Source of the DNA: PWXP01 sp034005525
Lineage (GTDB): Bacteria; Planctomycetota; Planctomycetia; Pirellulales; Thermoguttaceae
Length of the DNA stretch: 64,000 nt
Assembly: GCA_034005525.1 (NCBI GenBank)
Contig: JAVEUP010000003.1
Coordinates: 50,163 to 114,162, forward strand
Direction of reading: 5' to 3'
The position numbers and the translations under genes are program-made. This document shows positions 35,802 through 44,258 of this stretch, piece by piece (position 1 is the first letter of the stretch; each line of letters starts with the position of its first letter). The notes beneath the pieces are model-generated. The model had not been told where the DNA came from. It saw only the letters and a list, made by a program, of their open reading frames with translations, and made no database searches.

Positions 35802-37628
35802 ATGTGCCGTTCCAAATGCCTATTCTTTGCAGCCGTGTCGATTATTGTCTCCACCTCGTGGTGCCAAGCTGCCGTGGTGAAGATCTACTGGGCCTGGAAT
35901 ACCGGCTCGACGAACGGAGGTGTCGAACGGGTCGACCCGGATGCGAGCAACCGTGAGTTGCTCACACTCAAAACGAACTACCCGGCCGGGATTGACGTGA
36001 ACCCCAGCACCGGCAAGGTCTATTACACGCTGGCCGGAAATCGCCAGATCCGAAGCTGCGACCTGGACGGCGGCGACAACAAACTCGTGACAACGGGTCC
36101 CACAAGCTATGTCCGGGGTATCGACCTGGATATTCTCGGTGGAAAAATGTATTGGGCCGCGGGACGTGATACCAGTAGCAGTAACGGACAGATTCAACGA
36201 GCCAACCTCAACGGAAGCAGCCACCAGTACCTCTACGCACCGCCCGACAGTACGAATGAAGTAACGGACGTGAGCCTCGATTTGATCAACGGCATCGTCT
36301 ACTGGACCGATTACGGCAGCCGCACTATTTACGACGACGGCGCGATCGGCTACGGCAGTCTTGACGGATCTATGTCGGCTGTGCTGACCAACGTAGGTGG
36401 CGATCCGAGAGGCGTTGCCGTCGACCCGGTCGGTGGTAACGTCTATTGGTCCGACTACGCCAACAACGGAAGTGGCGCAGGCATGATTTATCGTGCCGAT
36501 CTCGACCTCGGCAACCCTACCCCTTTTATCACCGGTCTGAACGGGCCAAATGCCGTTACGCTCGATGTCGCCGCCGGACATATCTACTGGTCCGATAATA
36601 GTTCCGGCGGCTCCATCCGCCGGGCCAACCTGGCCGATAGCAGCGTCACCGAGACCCTGGTTACGAGCATCGGCAGCCGGGCCTCGGATATCGCCCTCTT
36701 GTTCGACAACCTCCCGGCCGCTTGGACAGCCCAGGACATCGGCTCGCCGGCCAAGGCGGGTTTCACGGTGCATCACGAGCCAACGGGCCGATTTGTCGTC
36801 GAGTCGGCGGGCGCTGGTCTTGGAACCGGCAACGACGAGATTCACTACGTGCATCGATCTTACGACACGGGCTCCCAGGACTTCACCGCCATCGTGCGGC
36901 TGTGGAGCCACGAGAACACCCACGCTCTGGCCACGGCCGGCCTGATGGCGCGCGACGGCACCGACCCGGCGGCCCCGTTTGTCATGACCTTCGGCACGCC
37001 GGAAAACGGTGTTGGGCTGCAATGGCGCGACGGCGGCGGCGAGGCCGCCAGCCAGTTGGCCGGATCACCCAACACGGCCAAGGATGGCGCCGCACCCGTC
37101 TGGCTCGTACTCCGCCGGCGCGGCGATACGTTCCACGCCTACTATGCCGAGGACAAGAACGGGCAGCCAGGGGTCTGGAGCGGCGAGACGACGCAAACCG
37201 TGGCACTTCCTGCGAACCTCGAACTGGGAATGGCCGTATCAAGCCACGACGCGGCCGCGTACGGCACGGGCATCTTCGACAATGTGAAGATTGGCAACTG
37301 GGAACCCCGGGCAAAGTTGAAGCGGACGCCCGACGGGCAGTTCATCGGTTCGGCCTACGCTCTTGATGACCTCAACGGCGACGGCGTGCTGGCCAACGAC
37401 GAAGTGGTTGACGTGCAGTGGCGAATCGATCGCGTGACACCGGCTCCCGGCCTGATGAGCCAATGGTTCCTCAACAGGACGACGGCCGGCTGGACCGGCT
37501 CGCCTGACTACCGGCTTGTGGCCCCGATCCCACGTACTTCGGCAGGTTATTGTCTTGTGCCGCCTGGTGTCGTATGGATTGGTGAATCAATGCCCCGGCT
37601 GGGCGTCTTTTTTGCCTTCCTCCACTGA
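35802..37628 (+). CDS. Secreted YWTD-propeller protein with DUF1349-like domain
   Basis: 608 residues with a signal peptide (CLFFAAVSIIVSTSWCQA). About six YWTD-type repeats form a six-bladed beta-propeller, about 25-300 (KVYYTLAGNRQI, MYWAAG, IVYWTDYGSRTI, NVYWSDYANN, IYWSDNS). A jelly-roll domain resembling DUF1349 follows, about 305-500 (WTAQDIGSPAKAGFTV, LMARDGTDPAAPFVMTF). The last 40 or so residues look unlike a domain end, and the 3' end overlaps the convergent PL11 gene by 42 bases, so the gene may be truncated. Codon and base use look less GC-rich than neighbours. Extracellular binding role likely; ligand unknown. Confidence 0.8.
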   Translation: MCRSKCLFFAAVSIIVSTSWCQAAVVKIYWAWNTGSTNGGVERVDPDASNRELLTLKTNYPAGIDVNPSTGKVYYTLAGNRQIRSCDLDGGDNKLVTTGPTSYVRGIDLDILGGKMYWAAGRDTSSSNGQIQRANLNGSSHQYLYAPPDSTNEVTDVSLDLINGIVYWTDYGSRTIYDDGAIGYGSLDGSMSAVLTNVGGDPRGVAVDPVGGNVYWSDYANNGSGAGMIYRADLDLGNPTPFITGLNGPNAVTLDVAAGHIYWSDNSSGGSIRRANLADSSVTETLVTSIGSRASDIALLFDNLPAAWTAQDIGSPAKAGFTVHHEPTGRFVVESAGAGLGTGNDEIHYVHRSYDTGSQDFTAIVRLWSHENTHALATAGLMARDGTDPAAPFVMTFGTPENGVGLQWRDGGGEAASQLAGSPNTAKDGAAPVWLVLRRRGDTFHAYYAEDKNGQPGVWSGETTQTVALPANLELGMAVSSHDAAAYGTGIFDNVKIGNWEPRAKLKRTPDGQFIGSAYALDDLNGDGVLANDEVVDVQWRIDRVTPAPGLMSQWFLNRTTAGWTGSPDYRLVAPIPRTSAGYCLVPPGVVWIGESMPRLGVFFAFLH

Positions 37629-39875
37629 TCCAACGCAATAACTGGTCATCGGCGGCTGCGCGTAGCCCATGGCGAGGTGGGCGACATCGGCACGGTAGAT
37701 GGCGTCCTGCATGAGCGTGACGCGGCGGTCGCGGGCAGGAAGCGGGGTAACATACACCCGCAACTCGCCCGGTACGGAGGTGATGATCTCCTCGCGCCAG
37801 TCGCCGACGATGTCGGCCCACGCGGCCTGGTGCCCCTCGATGTCGGCAGCCAGCGTCCGGTCGGGATAGTTGAACAGGCGGCGCCCCACGAGCAGCGTGC
37901 GCTGAGGGGTGTCGTCCCAGTAGACCGCCCGCGGCGAAAGGCCCACGTTCCATTGCGTTTCGTCGGCAATGAGTTTTCCTTGGGCCGAGTGCAGCCAGCG
38001 GGCATCCTTCGTCGGCACCTCGGGATGCTCGCCGCTGTAGCACTCCTGTCCCACGTGCGCCGGGTCGATGTCGGCGACCAGGCCCGCGCCGTGTACGTGG
38101 TGCGTCAGCTTGTCGAGTCCCCAAAGGACCTCGCCGGTTCGGGCGTCGACCAGGCACGCGCCGTTGCGGGGTTGCCGCCGTTCGATGCCGTAGTAGATTT
38201 CCAGGCCCGGGCGGGTCGGGTCGATGTTGCCTACGTAGCAGTGGTCGGGATGGCCTAAGCCGGTCGACCAGAGCCCCTGGCCGTTGTCGTCGATGACGCA
38301 GGAGCCCAGGATCACCTCGTCGCGGCCGTCGCCATCCACGTCGGCCGAGTGCATGAAGTGGGCGCCCTGGCCGTGGTATCGGCCGTCGGGCTCCTCGCGG
38401 CTGTCCCACGACCAGAGTTCCTTCAATTGCCCTTCATGGTACTGATAAGCCACCAGCTTCATGATCGTGTAGGTCCCCCGCGCTACGAGCAGGCAAGGCG
38501 TCTTGCCGTCGAGATAAGCGATGCCCATTTGGTTGCGCGAGGCGAAATTATAATTCCGATCGTCCTCGCCGAAGCCCTCGCGCGAGGGCCAATCAACCCG
38601 CGCCTTCTCCTCGCCGGTCATGCCGTCGAGGATCGACAGGTACTCGGGGCCTTTGCGGACGCGGCCGGCGAGATATTCGCGGCCGGGGTCGCCGCCGGGG
38701 TCGGTATCGCGATGGTCGACGTCCATCGGGGCGGTCTTCACGGTCACTTCCGCCCGCCCATCGCCGTCGAAGTCGTACACGATATATGGCGAGTACCAGA
38801 TGCCGGCCTCGATGTTCCAGCCCAGGTCGCGGCTCCACAAGAAAGTGCCGTCGGAAAGATACGCCTCGAGTGTGTATGTCGTCTTGCTGGGCCGCCAGTA
38901 GCGATACCAGGGATCGATGTTGGTGTTGGGCGTCTTGATGACGAAGTCGTACCGGCCGTCGCCGTTGAGGTCGGCGATGCCGACCTTCTGGAACGTGGTT
39001 TCGGGGTTCCGGAGCTTAATGGAGAGGTACGGCGTTCCTTCCCGCCTGGAAGGCAGGCTGAACCGCTCCGATGGCTCGCCTTCCCGATCTCCGGTGATCG
39101 GCCGCACGAAGTAGGCGTGCTCTCCGTCCTGCTCGGCCGTTGCATCGATGAAGTCGGTCGTGGCCGTGACCGGCTTGTCGTTAAGCTTCACCGGCTCGCC
39201 GTCGCCGGTTACCCGGTACACGCTGAACGCGACACCGTCCGGATCGTCCTTCAGCAACCGCCACTGCACGTACGCGCCGCCTTCCTCGCGCGGCACGGCC
39301 ACCACGCCGCGGCCGAGCCGCTGTTCGACACGGTCGTCCTGGAACGCCCAGCCCTCGACCTTTGGCTTGGGAGGCGGCAGGCGTGTGAGCGTGACGGTGT
39401 CGTAGTAAGCGAAACCGGGATTCGATTTGTCGGCGAAGCGGTCGTCGACCCGGAACTCGAAGTCATCACCGGTAATCTCGAACGTGCCCAAGACGCCCTG
39501 CAATTCGGAAAGCCGTTGCCACCGCTCGCCATCCAGCGACACCGCCAGCTCGCGGCCGTACTTGATGCTGATGTGCCAGCGGCCTTCGGGGATGTCCGTG
39601 AGGCGCGTGTGCAGCACGGGCGCGCCTTCTTCGGCCGACCGGCGGTCCTCGAGAACCGGCGGCGACTGGAGCACCTTGCCGCCGGACCACTTCTTGTCGG
39701 CGTCGGCGTCCTTGCTCCATAGGTTCCACCGGTCGACCGGCCGGATATCTTCCCCCCAGGCGTCCTTGGGGTAGGAAACGTCTTCGGCTTCGAACACCAG
39801 CATTTCCGGATCACGCGCCGCAGAAATCCCGCTGCCCAACGCATACACACTCAACGCCATCAATGCATATTTCAT
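37587..39875 (-). CDS. Secreted PL11 rhamnogalacturonan lyase
   Basis: 762 residues from ATG 39875 with AAGGAG upstream and a signal peptide (YALMALSVYALGSGISA). An N-terminal domain of about 150 residues resembles a carbohydrate-binding or malectin-like sandwich (FEAEDVSYPKDAWG). The PL11 part starts near AFQDDRVEQRLGRGVVAV and has repeated calcium loops (DLNGDGRYDFVIKTPNTNID, DFDGDGRAEVTVKTAPMD, DVDGDGRDEVILGS) and HHVHGAGLVADIDP. It cleaves the rhamnogalacturonan I backbone of pectin by elimination. Co-transcribed with the glycosidase 13 bases upstream. Confidence 0.92.
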   Translation of the reverse strand: MKYALMALSVYALGSGISAARDPEMLVFEAEDVSYPKDAWGEDIRPVDRWNLWSKDADADKKWSGGKVLQSPPVLEDRRSAEEGAPVLHTRLTDIPEGRWHISIKYGRELAVSLDGERWQRLSELQGVLGTFEITGDDFEFRVDDRFADKSNPGFAYYDTVTLTRLPPPKPKVEGWAFQDDRVEQRLGRGVVAVPREEGGAYVQWRLLKDDPDGVAFSVYRVTGDGEPVKLNDKPVTATTDFIDATAEQDGEHAYFVRPITGDREGEPSERFSLPSRREGTPYLSIKLRNPETTFQKVGIADLNGDGRYDFVIKTPNTNIDPWYRYWRPSKTTYTLEAYLSDGTFLWSRDLGWNIEAGIWYSPYIVYDFDGDGRAEVTVKTAPMDVDHRDTDPGGDPGREYLAGRVRKGPEYLSILDGMTGEEKARVDWPSREGFGEDDRNYNFASRNQMGIAYLDGKTPCLLVARGTYTIMKLVAYQYHEGQLKELWSWDSREEPDGRYHGQGAHFMHSADVDGDGRDEVILGSCVIDDNGQGLWSTGLGHPDHCYVGNIDPTRPGLEIYYGIERRQPRNGACLVDARTGEVLWGLDKLTHHVHGAGLVADIDPAHVGQECYSGEHPEVPTKDARWLHSAQGKLIADETQWNVGLSPRAVYWDDTPQRTLLVGRRLFNYPDRTLAADIEGHQAAWADIVGDWREEIITSVPGELRVYVTPLPARDRRVTLMQDAIYRADVAHLAMGYAQPPMTSYCVGSVEEGKKDAQPGH

Positions 39876-39888
39876 CTTGGATTTCTCC

Positions 39889-41958
39889 TTATTCGATTTC
39901 GTACAAATGGACGGCCAGCGGGGCCAGCCGGTCGCGGAATACGGCTCCGGACGACTCGATGACGCGGTTCTCGCTCGTCTCACGCACGGAATGGACTGCG
40001 GCAGGAAGCTGGAAGGCGACCTCGCCTTCACCGTCGCCGTTGTTCACGGCAACCAGGTAGAGCTTGCCGTCATGGCGGCGGACGAGGTAGTGCAGCCAGT
40101 CGGGCGGCGTGCCGTCGCCGGCAACGATCGGCTCCACCGGCTCGACCGAAAGGATCACCGGCGCCATGCGGTCGATTTCCTCGGCAAGGCGCTTCAGGCC
40201 GCTCCACTTCTCGTCAAAGGTTGCATCCGGATTACGTTTCAGGTCGTACCATGAGTAGAAGATCAGCCCGGTGGCCCCCTCGGCAATGCACTGCCAGGCC
40301 ATACTTCGGATCTCTTCGCAAGTTGGCGTACGGCCTTTGCTTCGCTCCTCGTCGGTCTTGGCATAGTTGGCCCAGTTGAACACCTGCGGCACTTGCCACA
40401 TCGGCCGGGCGCCCTCGACCTGGCGGAATGTTTCGGCGGTCCACTCGGCGGCCATCGACGCCGGCTTGCGGCCGATCGGGTATGGATCGGTACCGATCAC
40501 GTCGAACGTGTCTACGTACGCCGCCACCTCGTTGTACTGGTAGAGGACAACCCACGTGGGATGGTGCGGGTCCTCCTCGGCCACCCACCGCTGATGCGAC
40601 TCGAGCTGCGGCATGAACGTTTGCGGCAGCTCGTCGTTGAGGTACCAGGCCAACAAAGCTGGATGCTCGCGGAACTGCCGCACCCGCTCGCGCACCATGG
40701 GCTCCTCGTCGTCGGCGGAACGGATCGACGGCGGGCACCAGCGCGATCCGTAATACCAGTCCTTAATCGAATAGATGACCTTCAGCCCCATGCTGTGCGC
40801 CAGGTCCATCTGCTGCCGATTCGGCGAGCCGTACGGCATCAGGCAGTTGAACTTGCTTTGGGCATACATCCGTAGATCGTCTTCCTTGATGCCGCTGAAG
40901 TACATGCCCAGCGGAAACAGCGGTTTGCCGTCGACCAGCAGCCGGCGGTGTTCGTCGATCAAGGATGTCGGTTTGAACTCGTCGGGCATCCGCACCAAGT
41001 CGTGTTCGATGGCCTGGATCGATTCGCCTTCGGCGTCGAGCAGCGCGATTTCCAGGCGATACTCGCCGGGCGCCAGCTTGCCTGCGGGCAGTTCGAGCAG
41101 GACTGGCTCGACGAGTCGCTGCCGGCCGGACGGCTTGCGTTCCATCTGGGCCGGCGGCCGGCCACCGGCAACGGCTGCAAGCGTGGCGCGGACGCGCAGG
41201 TCGGCCAGGGGCACGTCGCAGTCGCGGAGGTCCAGCCGCGCGACCGCCCGGATCGTCTCCGGCCCCGCCGCAGTGATACGGCCCCGGTACACGGGCGAAG
41301 TAACCATGCTTCGCATCGGCGGCCGGAGAACGCGGACAATCTCGAGGTCGTCGAACCACGCCGTTCCGGTCATGCCGCGCCGCACGTAGCATGAGAACGT
41401 GCATGTGCCCGCCTCGTCCGGCACCGTGGCGATGCCGCTGATGAGCGTCCAGTCGTTCGTTCCGGCAATACCGGAGGGATACGACCCGCCCAGCCACTTC
41501 CCGTCCTTGTCCGACCATTCGATGCAGAAGGTCGCGCCGGAGTCCGGGCCGGTCAGGTCCTTCGTCTTCACCCAGCCGCTGTATCGATAGGTGCGGCCGG
41601 GCGCCAGCGGTACGCGCTGGTTGGCCAGCCGGTACCGGGCCGGGTCGTCGTTGTCGAACCGCAGCGACGCCGAGCCGGTCCGGGCAACCTCCGTATCGCG
41701 CCGGTACACGCCCCTATCGCCGCCCCAACCAGCCGGTAGTGGCGAGTCTTCCGCCGCCTCCTCGAATGAAGGATTCGCCACAAGCGCAGGCGTCCCGTCG
41801 TCGCCGTAAGCAACAAAGCACAGCAGCGGCAGAAGCACGACAATCGATGCGGGATGGGCCAGTGGAAGGTCGAGTCGGTAACAGGCAGACTGTGTCACGG
41901 GGTAGGAAGGCATTCTATTGTCCGTCGGTGGGGCAATTGGCGGGAAGGTCTCACGCAT
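39889..41958 (-). CDS. Secreted CBM plus TIM-barrel glycosidase
   Basis: 689 residues; the start is uncertain (ATG 41958, or 41913 without the first 15 residues). A hydrophobic leader lies at about 37-51 (PASIVVLLPLLCFVA). A carbohydrate-binding domain of the CBM4/9 kind spans about 58-215 (LVANPSFEEAAEDSPLPAGW, SGWVKTKDL, WFDDLEIVRV). A linker of about 100 residues follows. The catalytic barrel begins near 330 (LLVDGKPLFPLGMYFSGI) with AWYLNDELPQ as a probable acid/base Glu site. It resembles GH2/GH5-type or beta-galactosidase-like barrels; family not certain. It sits directly upstream of the PL11 lyase, so pectin side-chain trimming is plausible. Confidence 0.75.
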   Translation of the reverse strand: MRETFPPIAPPTDNRMPSYPVTQSACYRLDLPLAHPASIVVLLPLLCFVAYGDDGTPALVANPSFEEAAEDSPLPAGWGGDRGVYRRDTEVARTGSASLRFDNDDPARYRLANQRVPLAPGRTYRYSGWVKTKDLTGPDSGATFCIEWSDKDGKWLGGSYPSGIAGTNDWTLISGIATVPDEAGTCTFSCYVRRGMTGTAWFDDLEIVRVLRPPMRSMVTSPVYRGRITAAGPETIRAVARLDLRDCDVPLADLRVRATLAAVAGGRPPAQMERKPSGRQRLVEPVLLELPAGKLAPGEYRLEIALLDAEGESIQAIEHDLVRMPDEFKPTSLIDEHRRLLVDGKPLFPLGMYFSGIKEDDLRMYAQSKFNCLMPYGSPNRQQMDLAHSMGLKVIYSIKDWYYGSRWCPPSIRSADDEEPMVRERVRQFREHPALLAWYLNDELPQTFMPQLESHQRWVAEEDPHHPTWVVLYQYNEVAAYVDTFDVIGTDPYPIGRKPASMAAEWTAETFRQVEGARPMWQVPQVFNWANYAKTDEERSKGRTPTCEEIRSMAWQCIAEGATGLIFYSWYDLKRNPDATFDEKWSGLKRLAEEIDRMAPVILSVEPVEPIVAGDGTPPDWLHYLVRRHDGKLYLVAVNNGDGEGEVAFQLPAAVHSVRETSENRVIESSGAVFRDRLAPLAVHLYEIE

Positions 41959-42207
41959 AGTATAGTCCCCGCAGTGCCGGGGCGACAGTCCGCGGGAGTG
42001 TGTGGCAAGCGGTAATCAGAGAGTCAGCCCAGCATTGTACCGCATTTGCCGATACGAACAACGTCCGCCTACCACGCCCCGCTACCTGCTGGTTCCCAGG
42101 TCCACGAGGGGAGCGCGCCATTCAGGCCGCACTGGACATTCAAGCCAACCCCGTCTATGCTCAAGTATAGCAAGCTGGTCCCGATTACCATGCAGGAGTC
42201 AAGAACG

Positions 42208-42702
42208 ATGAGTCGTCTATTTTCCACGCTCATATTGCTTCTCATCGTGTTCCCGCAAACTGAGGTCAATGCAATGGAGCAGAAGGAGAAGGCATTTACC
42301 GTCCACCCCATCGGTCAAGTCCAGAAGTCGGAGGACCGGACCCTAATCGTCCTCGATGAAGAGTACCAGGCAGGGTTGCTGGGGTTGGATGAATGGTCGC
42401 ACGTCCAGGTCATCTGGTGGTTCGACAAGAACGATACGCCGCAGAAGCGGGCGATCCTTCAAGTGCATCCACGAGGCGACAGGAACAACCCGCTTACGGG
42501 CGTGTTCGCCTGCCGTGCGCCGGTTCGCCCCAACTTGATTGCCTTGAGTCTGTGTAAGATCGTTTCCGTCAAGGACAACGTGGTCGAGGTCGAGAATATC
42601 GACGCCTTTGACGGAACGCCGGTGCTTGATCTGAAGCCCTTCGCACCGGGACTGGATTCGGCCAAGGGATTCAAGGTGCCGGATTGGACCAGGAACAGGT
42701 GA
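42208..42702 (+). CDS. TrmO/TsaA-domain protein with possible signal peptide
   Basis: 164 residues from ATG 42208 (AGGAG 10 bases upstream). The TsaA/TrmO fold is clear: FTVHPIGQVQKSEDRTLIV, GLLGLDEWSHVQVIWWFDKN and HPRGDRNNPLTGVFACRAP, then RPNLIALSLCKI. TrmO methylates N6 of t6A37 in tRNA with S-adenosylmethionine. Oddly, residues 1-22 (LFSTLILLLIVF with VNA at the end) form a good signal peptide. A second start, ATG 42274 with GAGG upstream, would give a cytoplasmic 142-residue protein of the usual TsaA length. Whether it is exported or cytoplasmic decides its role. Confidence 0.75.
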   Translation: MSRLFSTLILLLIVFPQTEVNAMEQKEKAFTVHPIGQVQKSEDRTLIVLDEEYQAGLLGLDEWSHVQVIWWFDKNDTPQKRAILQVHPRGDRNNPLTGVFACRAPVRPNLIALSLCKIVSVKDNVVEVENIDAFDGTPVLDLKPFAPGLDSAKGFKVPDWTRNR

Positions 42703-42745
42703 CCTGCCCGAATCGGGTTGAGATCGACCCCGATCGCCTTCCCAC

Positions 42746-42779
42746 CCTACCGTTCACCTACCGTTCACCCTACTGTTCA
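42746..42779 (+). repeat. Short tandem repeat CCTACCGTTCA x3
   Basis: Two exact 11-base units CCTACCGTTCA (42746-42756, 42757-42767) are followed by a 12-base variant CCCTACTGTTCA (42768-42779). They lie between the TrmO-like gene and the likely start of the methyltransferase, near a CCCACCCTAC motif also seen in the TIR elements. Confidence 0.6.
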
Positions 42780-42920
42780 CCGCTTGCCTTTGACGCAACA
42801 ATGAACTGGAGAAGCTGGCCTACTCCTATCCCACCCGAATCAGGAGGGCTTCTCGTGTTCGCCTTAAGCACCAGCGTACGCCCCACGCCGCGTCGGCCAC
42901 GAATCGAGGCTCCCGGCCCC

Positions 42921-43520
42921 ATGGCGCTCCCGCAACCCGAGCCGCGTTTCCCGGCCACCAGGCTCGTGCGGCTCTGCTATACGCTTGTCCACGCCGCCGA
43001 GGCTGCCGGAATCCGAGACCTGGCCGACGGTGAGTATCGGCCGGTTGATAGAACGCTCGAAGAAGGTATCGAGCGGCAGCTCAACTATCTCCTCGATCAG
43101 GTCGGCTGCAACCGGCCGGGCTTCCGCTTGCTGGAAATCGGCTGCGGATACGGTCACCTGCTCCAGCTTGCGCAGCGGCGCGGGGCGCAGGCGGTGGGAG
43201 TGAACCTCTCTCCGGAGCAAGTCGACTATTGCAACAAGAACGGTCTGCAAGTCTTCTGCTGCAACTACCGCGATCTGCTGCATGCAACCGGGTGGCACGG
43301 GCGATTCGACGGAGTGGTCGCCAACGGAAGCCTCGAACATTGGGTGCAGCCCGAAGACGTGCAGGCGGGCAGGATGAACTCGATCTACCGGGAGTCGTTT
43401 GCACTAGTCGACACGTTGCTCGATCCCCGGGCGTCTTGGGACTGGCAGTTCCGGGGCGACGACCCGCCGATGAAGCTTCTGCGCCACACTTGGCGCCGAA
43501 CCGCCCAATCGCCGGTATAG
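42921..43520 (+). CDS. SAM-dependent methyltransferase, possibly 3'-truncated
   Basis: 199 residues from the likely ATG 42921; the frame is open upstream through repeat sequence without conserved residues. The class I methyltransferase motif I is clear (LLEIGCGYGHLLQLAQRRGA), with acidic-loop GVNLSPEQVDYC and motif IV GVVANGSLEHWVQPEDV, resembling cyclopropane-fatty-acid-synthase-like enzymes. After LVDTLLDPRA the expected beta-strand region is replaced by a basic, unconserved tail (RHTWRRTAQSPV). The C-terminus may have been lost by frameshift or recombination near the TIR element starting at 43556. Substrate unknown. Confidence 0.7.
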   Translation: MALPQPEPRFPATRLVRLCYTLVHAAEAAGIRDLADGEYRPVDRTLEEGIERQLNYLLDQVGCNRPGFRLLEIGCGYGHLLQLAQRRGAQAVGVNLSPEQVDYCNKNGLQVFCCNYRDLLHATGWHGRFDGVVANGSLEHWVQPEDVQAGRMNSIYRESFALVDTLLDPRASWDWQFRGDDPPMKLLRHTWRRTAQSPV

Positions 43521-43555
43521 AGCGTCCGGCCCCATTACCGAAGTGCGCGATGCCG

Positions 43556-43727
43556 ACGCATATACGTAGGGTGGGTCAAGGTCGCGTGAGTCATTGGTGG
43601 GTCTCCAGAAGCCGTAGCCAGGCTGATTCACAGCCCGCGACCTGGAAGCACACCGGAAGTAGCGACCGATGATCCACCAAAAAAGCGGCTTGTTTGACCC
43701 ATCCTACCTATCGTGAATAATCCGGGT
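43556..43727 (-). mobile_element. TIR element copy R3, reverse orientation
   Basis: Read on the minus strand it begins with ACCCGGATTATTCACG near 43727 and continues into a body matching R1, including AACAAGCCGCTT, CGGTCGCTAC and GAGACCCACC. It ends at TACGTATATGCGTCGG near 43556. Orientation is opposite to R1. It lies directly after the truncated-looking methyltransferase gene. Confidence 0.75.
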
Positions 43728-44258
43728 GAAGTCGTTGCGGGCGGGCTTGAGGAAAACAAGTCATCGCCTTGCTGAACGCTGGACAGAAGGAGAAGGCGGG
43801 TATCGAGATCCCTAAGAAGAGGGCTGACAGGCAGCCCGATGGCGCAACATGATTCTACCATGGCGCGGGCCGAAGCAGGCCGCTTCGGCCCGCAGCCTTG
43901 GTTGTCCACAAGGTCGGAATCGTGGCAAAAACAGGAGCAGGGCAGGTGTAAGTCCTTATTTCGCAACGTCTTAAAGAAAGGCCGCGGTGTCCGCCCGGGC
44001 TCGCGCCGCTGCAAAGTGCACGTCTGGATTCGTTTGGGCCGGTAGAAGTCCGGTTATGCGGGCTCTTTTTGTGCTCTTCCACTGTTACACGGCTTTATCG
44101 GCATGGACTCGGCAACCCTGTGTGTGTAAGCTAGAAGGAATGGCCGCTTCTCTGTTGCAAGAGGACACAGGCGGGTTGGGCCGCCATCGTGTTGGGGGGT
44201 ACCATCTTTCCCGTAGCGGCATTTTTCCTGTTAGCACACTTGCCAGCGCCAGTCCGGC
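43728..44258. other. Intergenic region, nothing recognised
   Basis: 530 bases before the RND exporter. Short frames at 43839-44045 and 43987-44262 have no ribosome-binding site or family likeness and overlap each other, so I reject them as genes. No tRNA cloverleaf is visible. Confidence 0.4.

Noticed and set aside
38349..39722. Plus-strand frame of 457 codons
   Set aside because: Antisense to the PL11 lyase; no family likeness.
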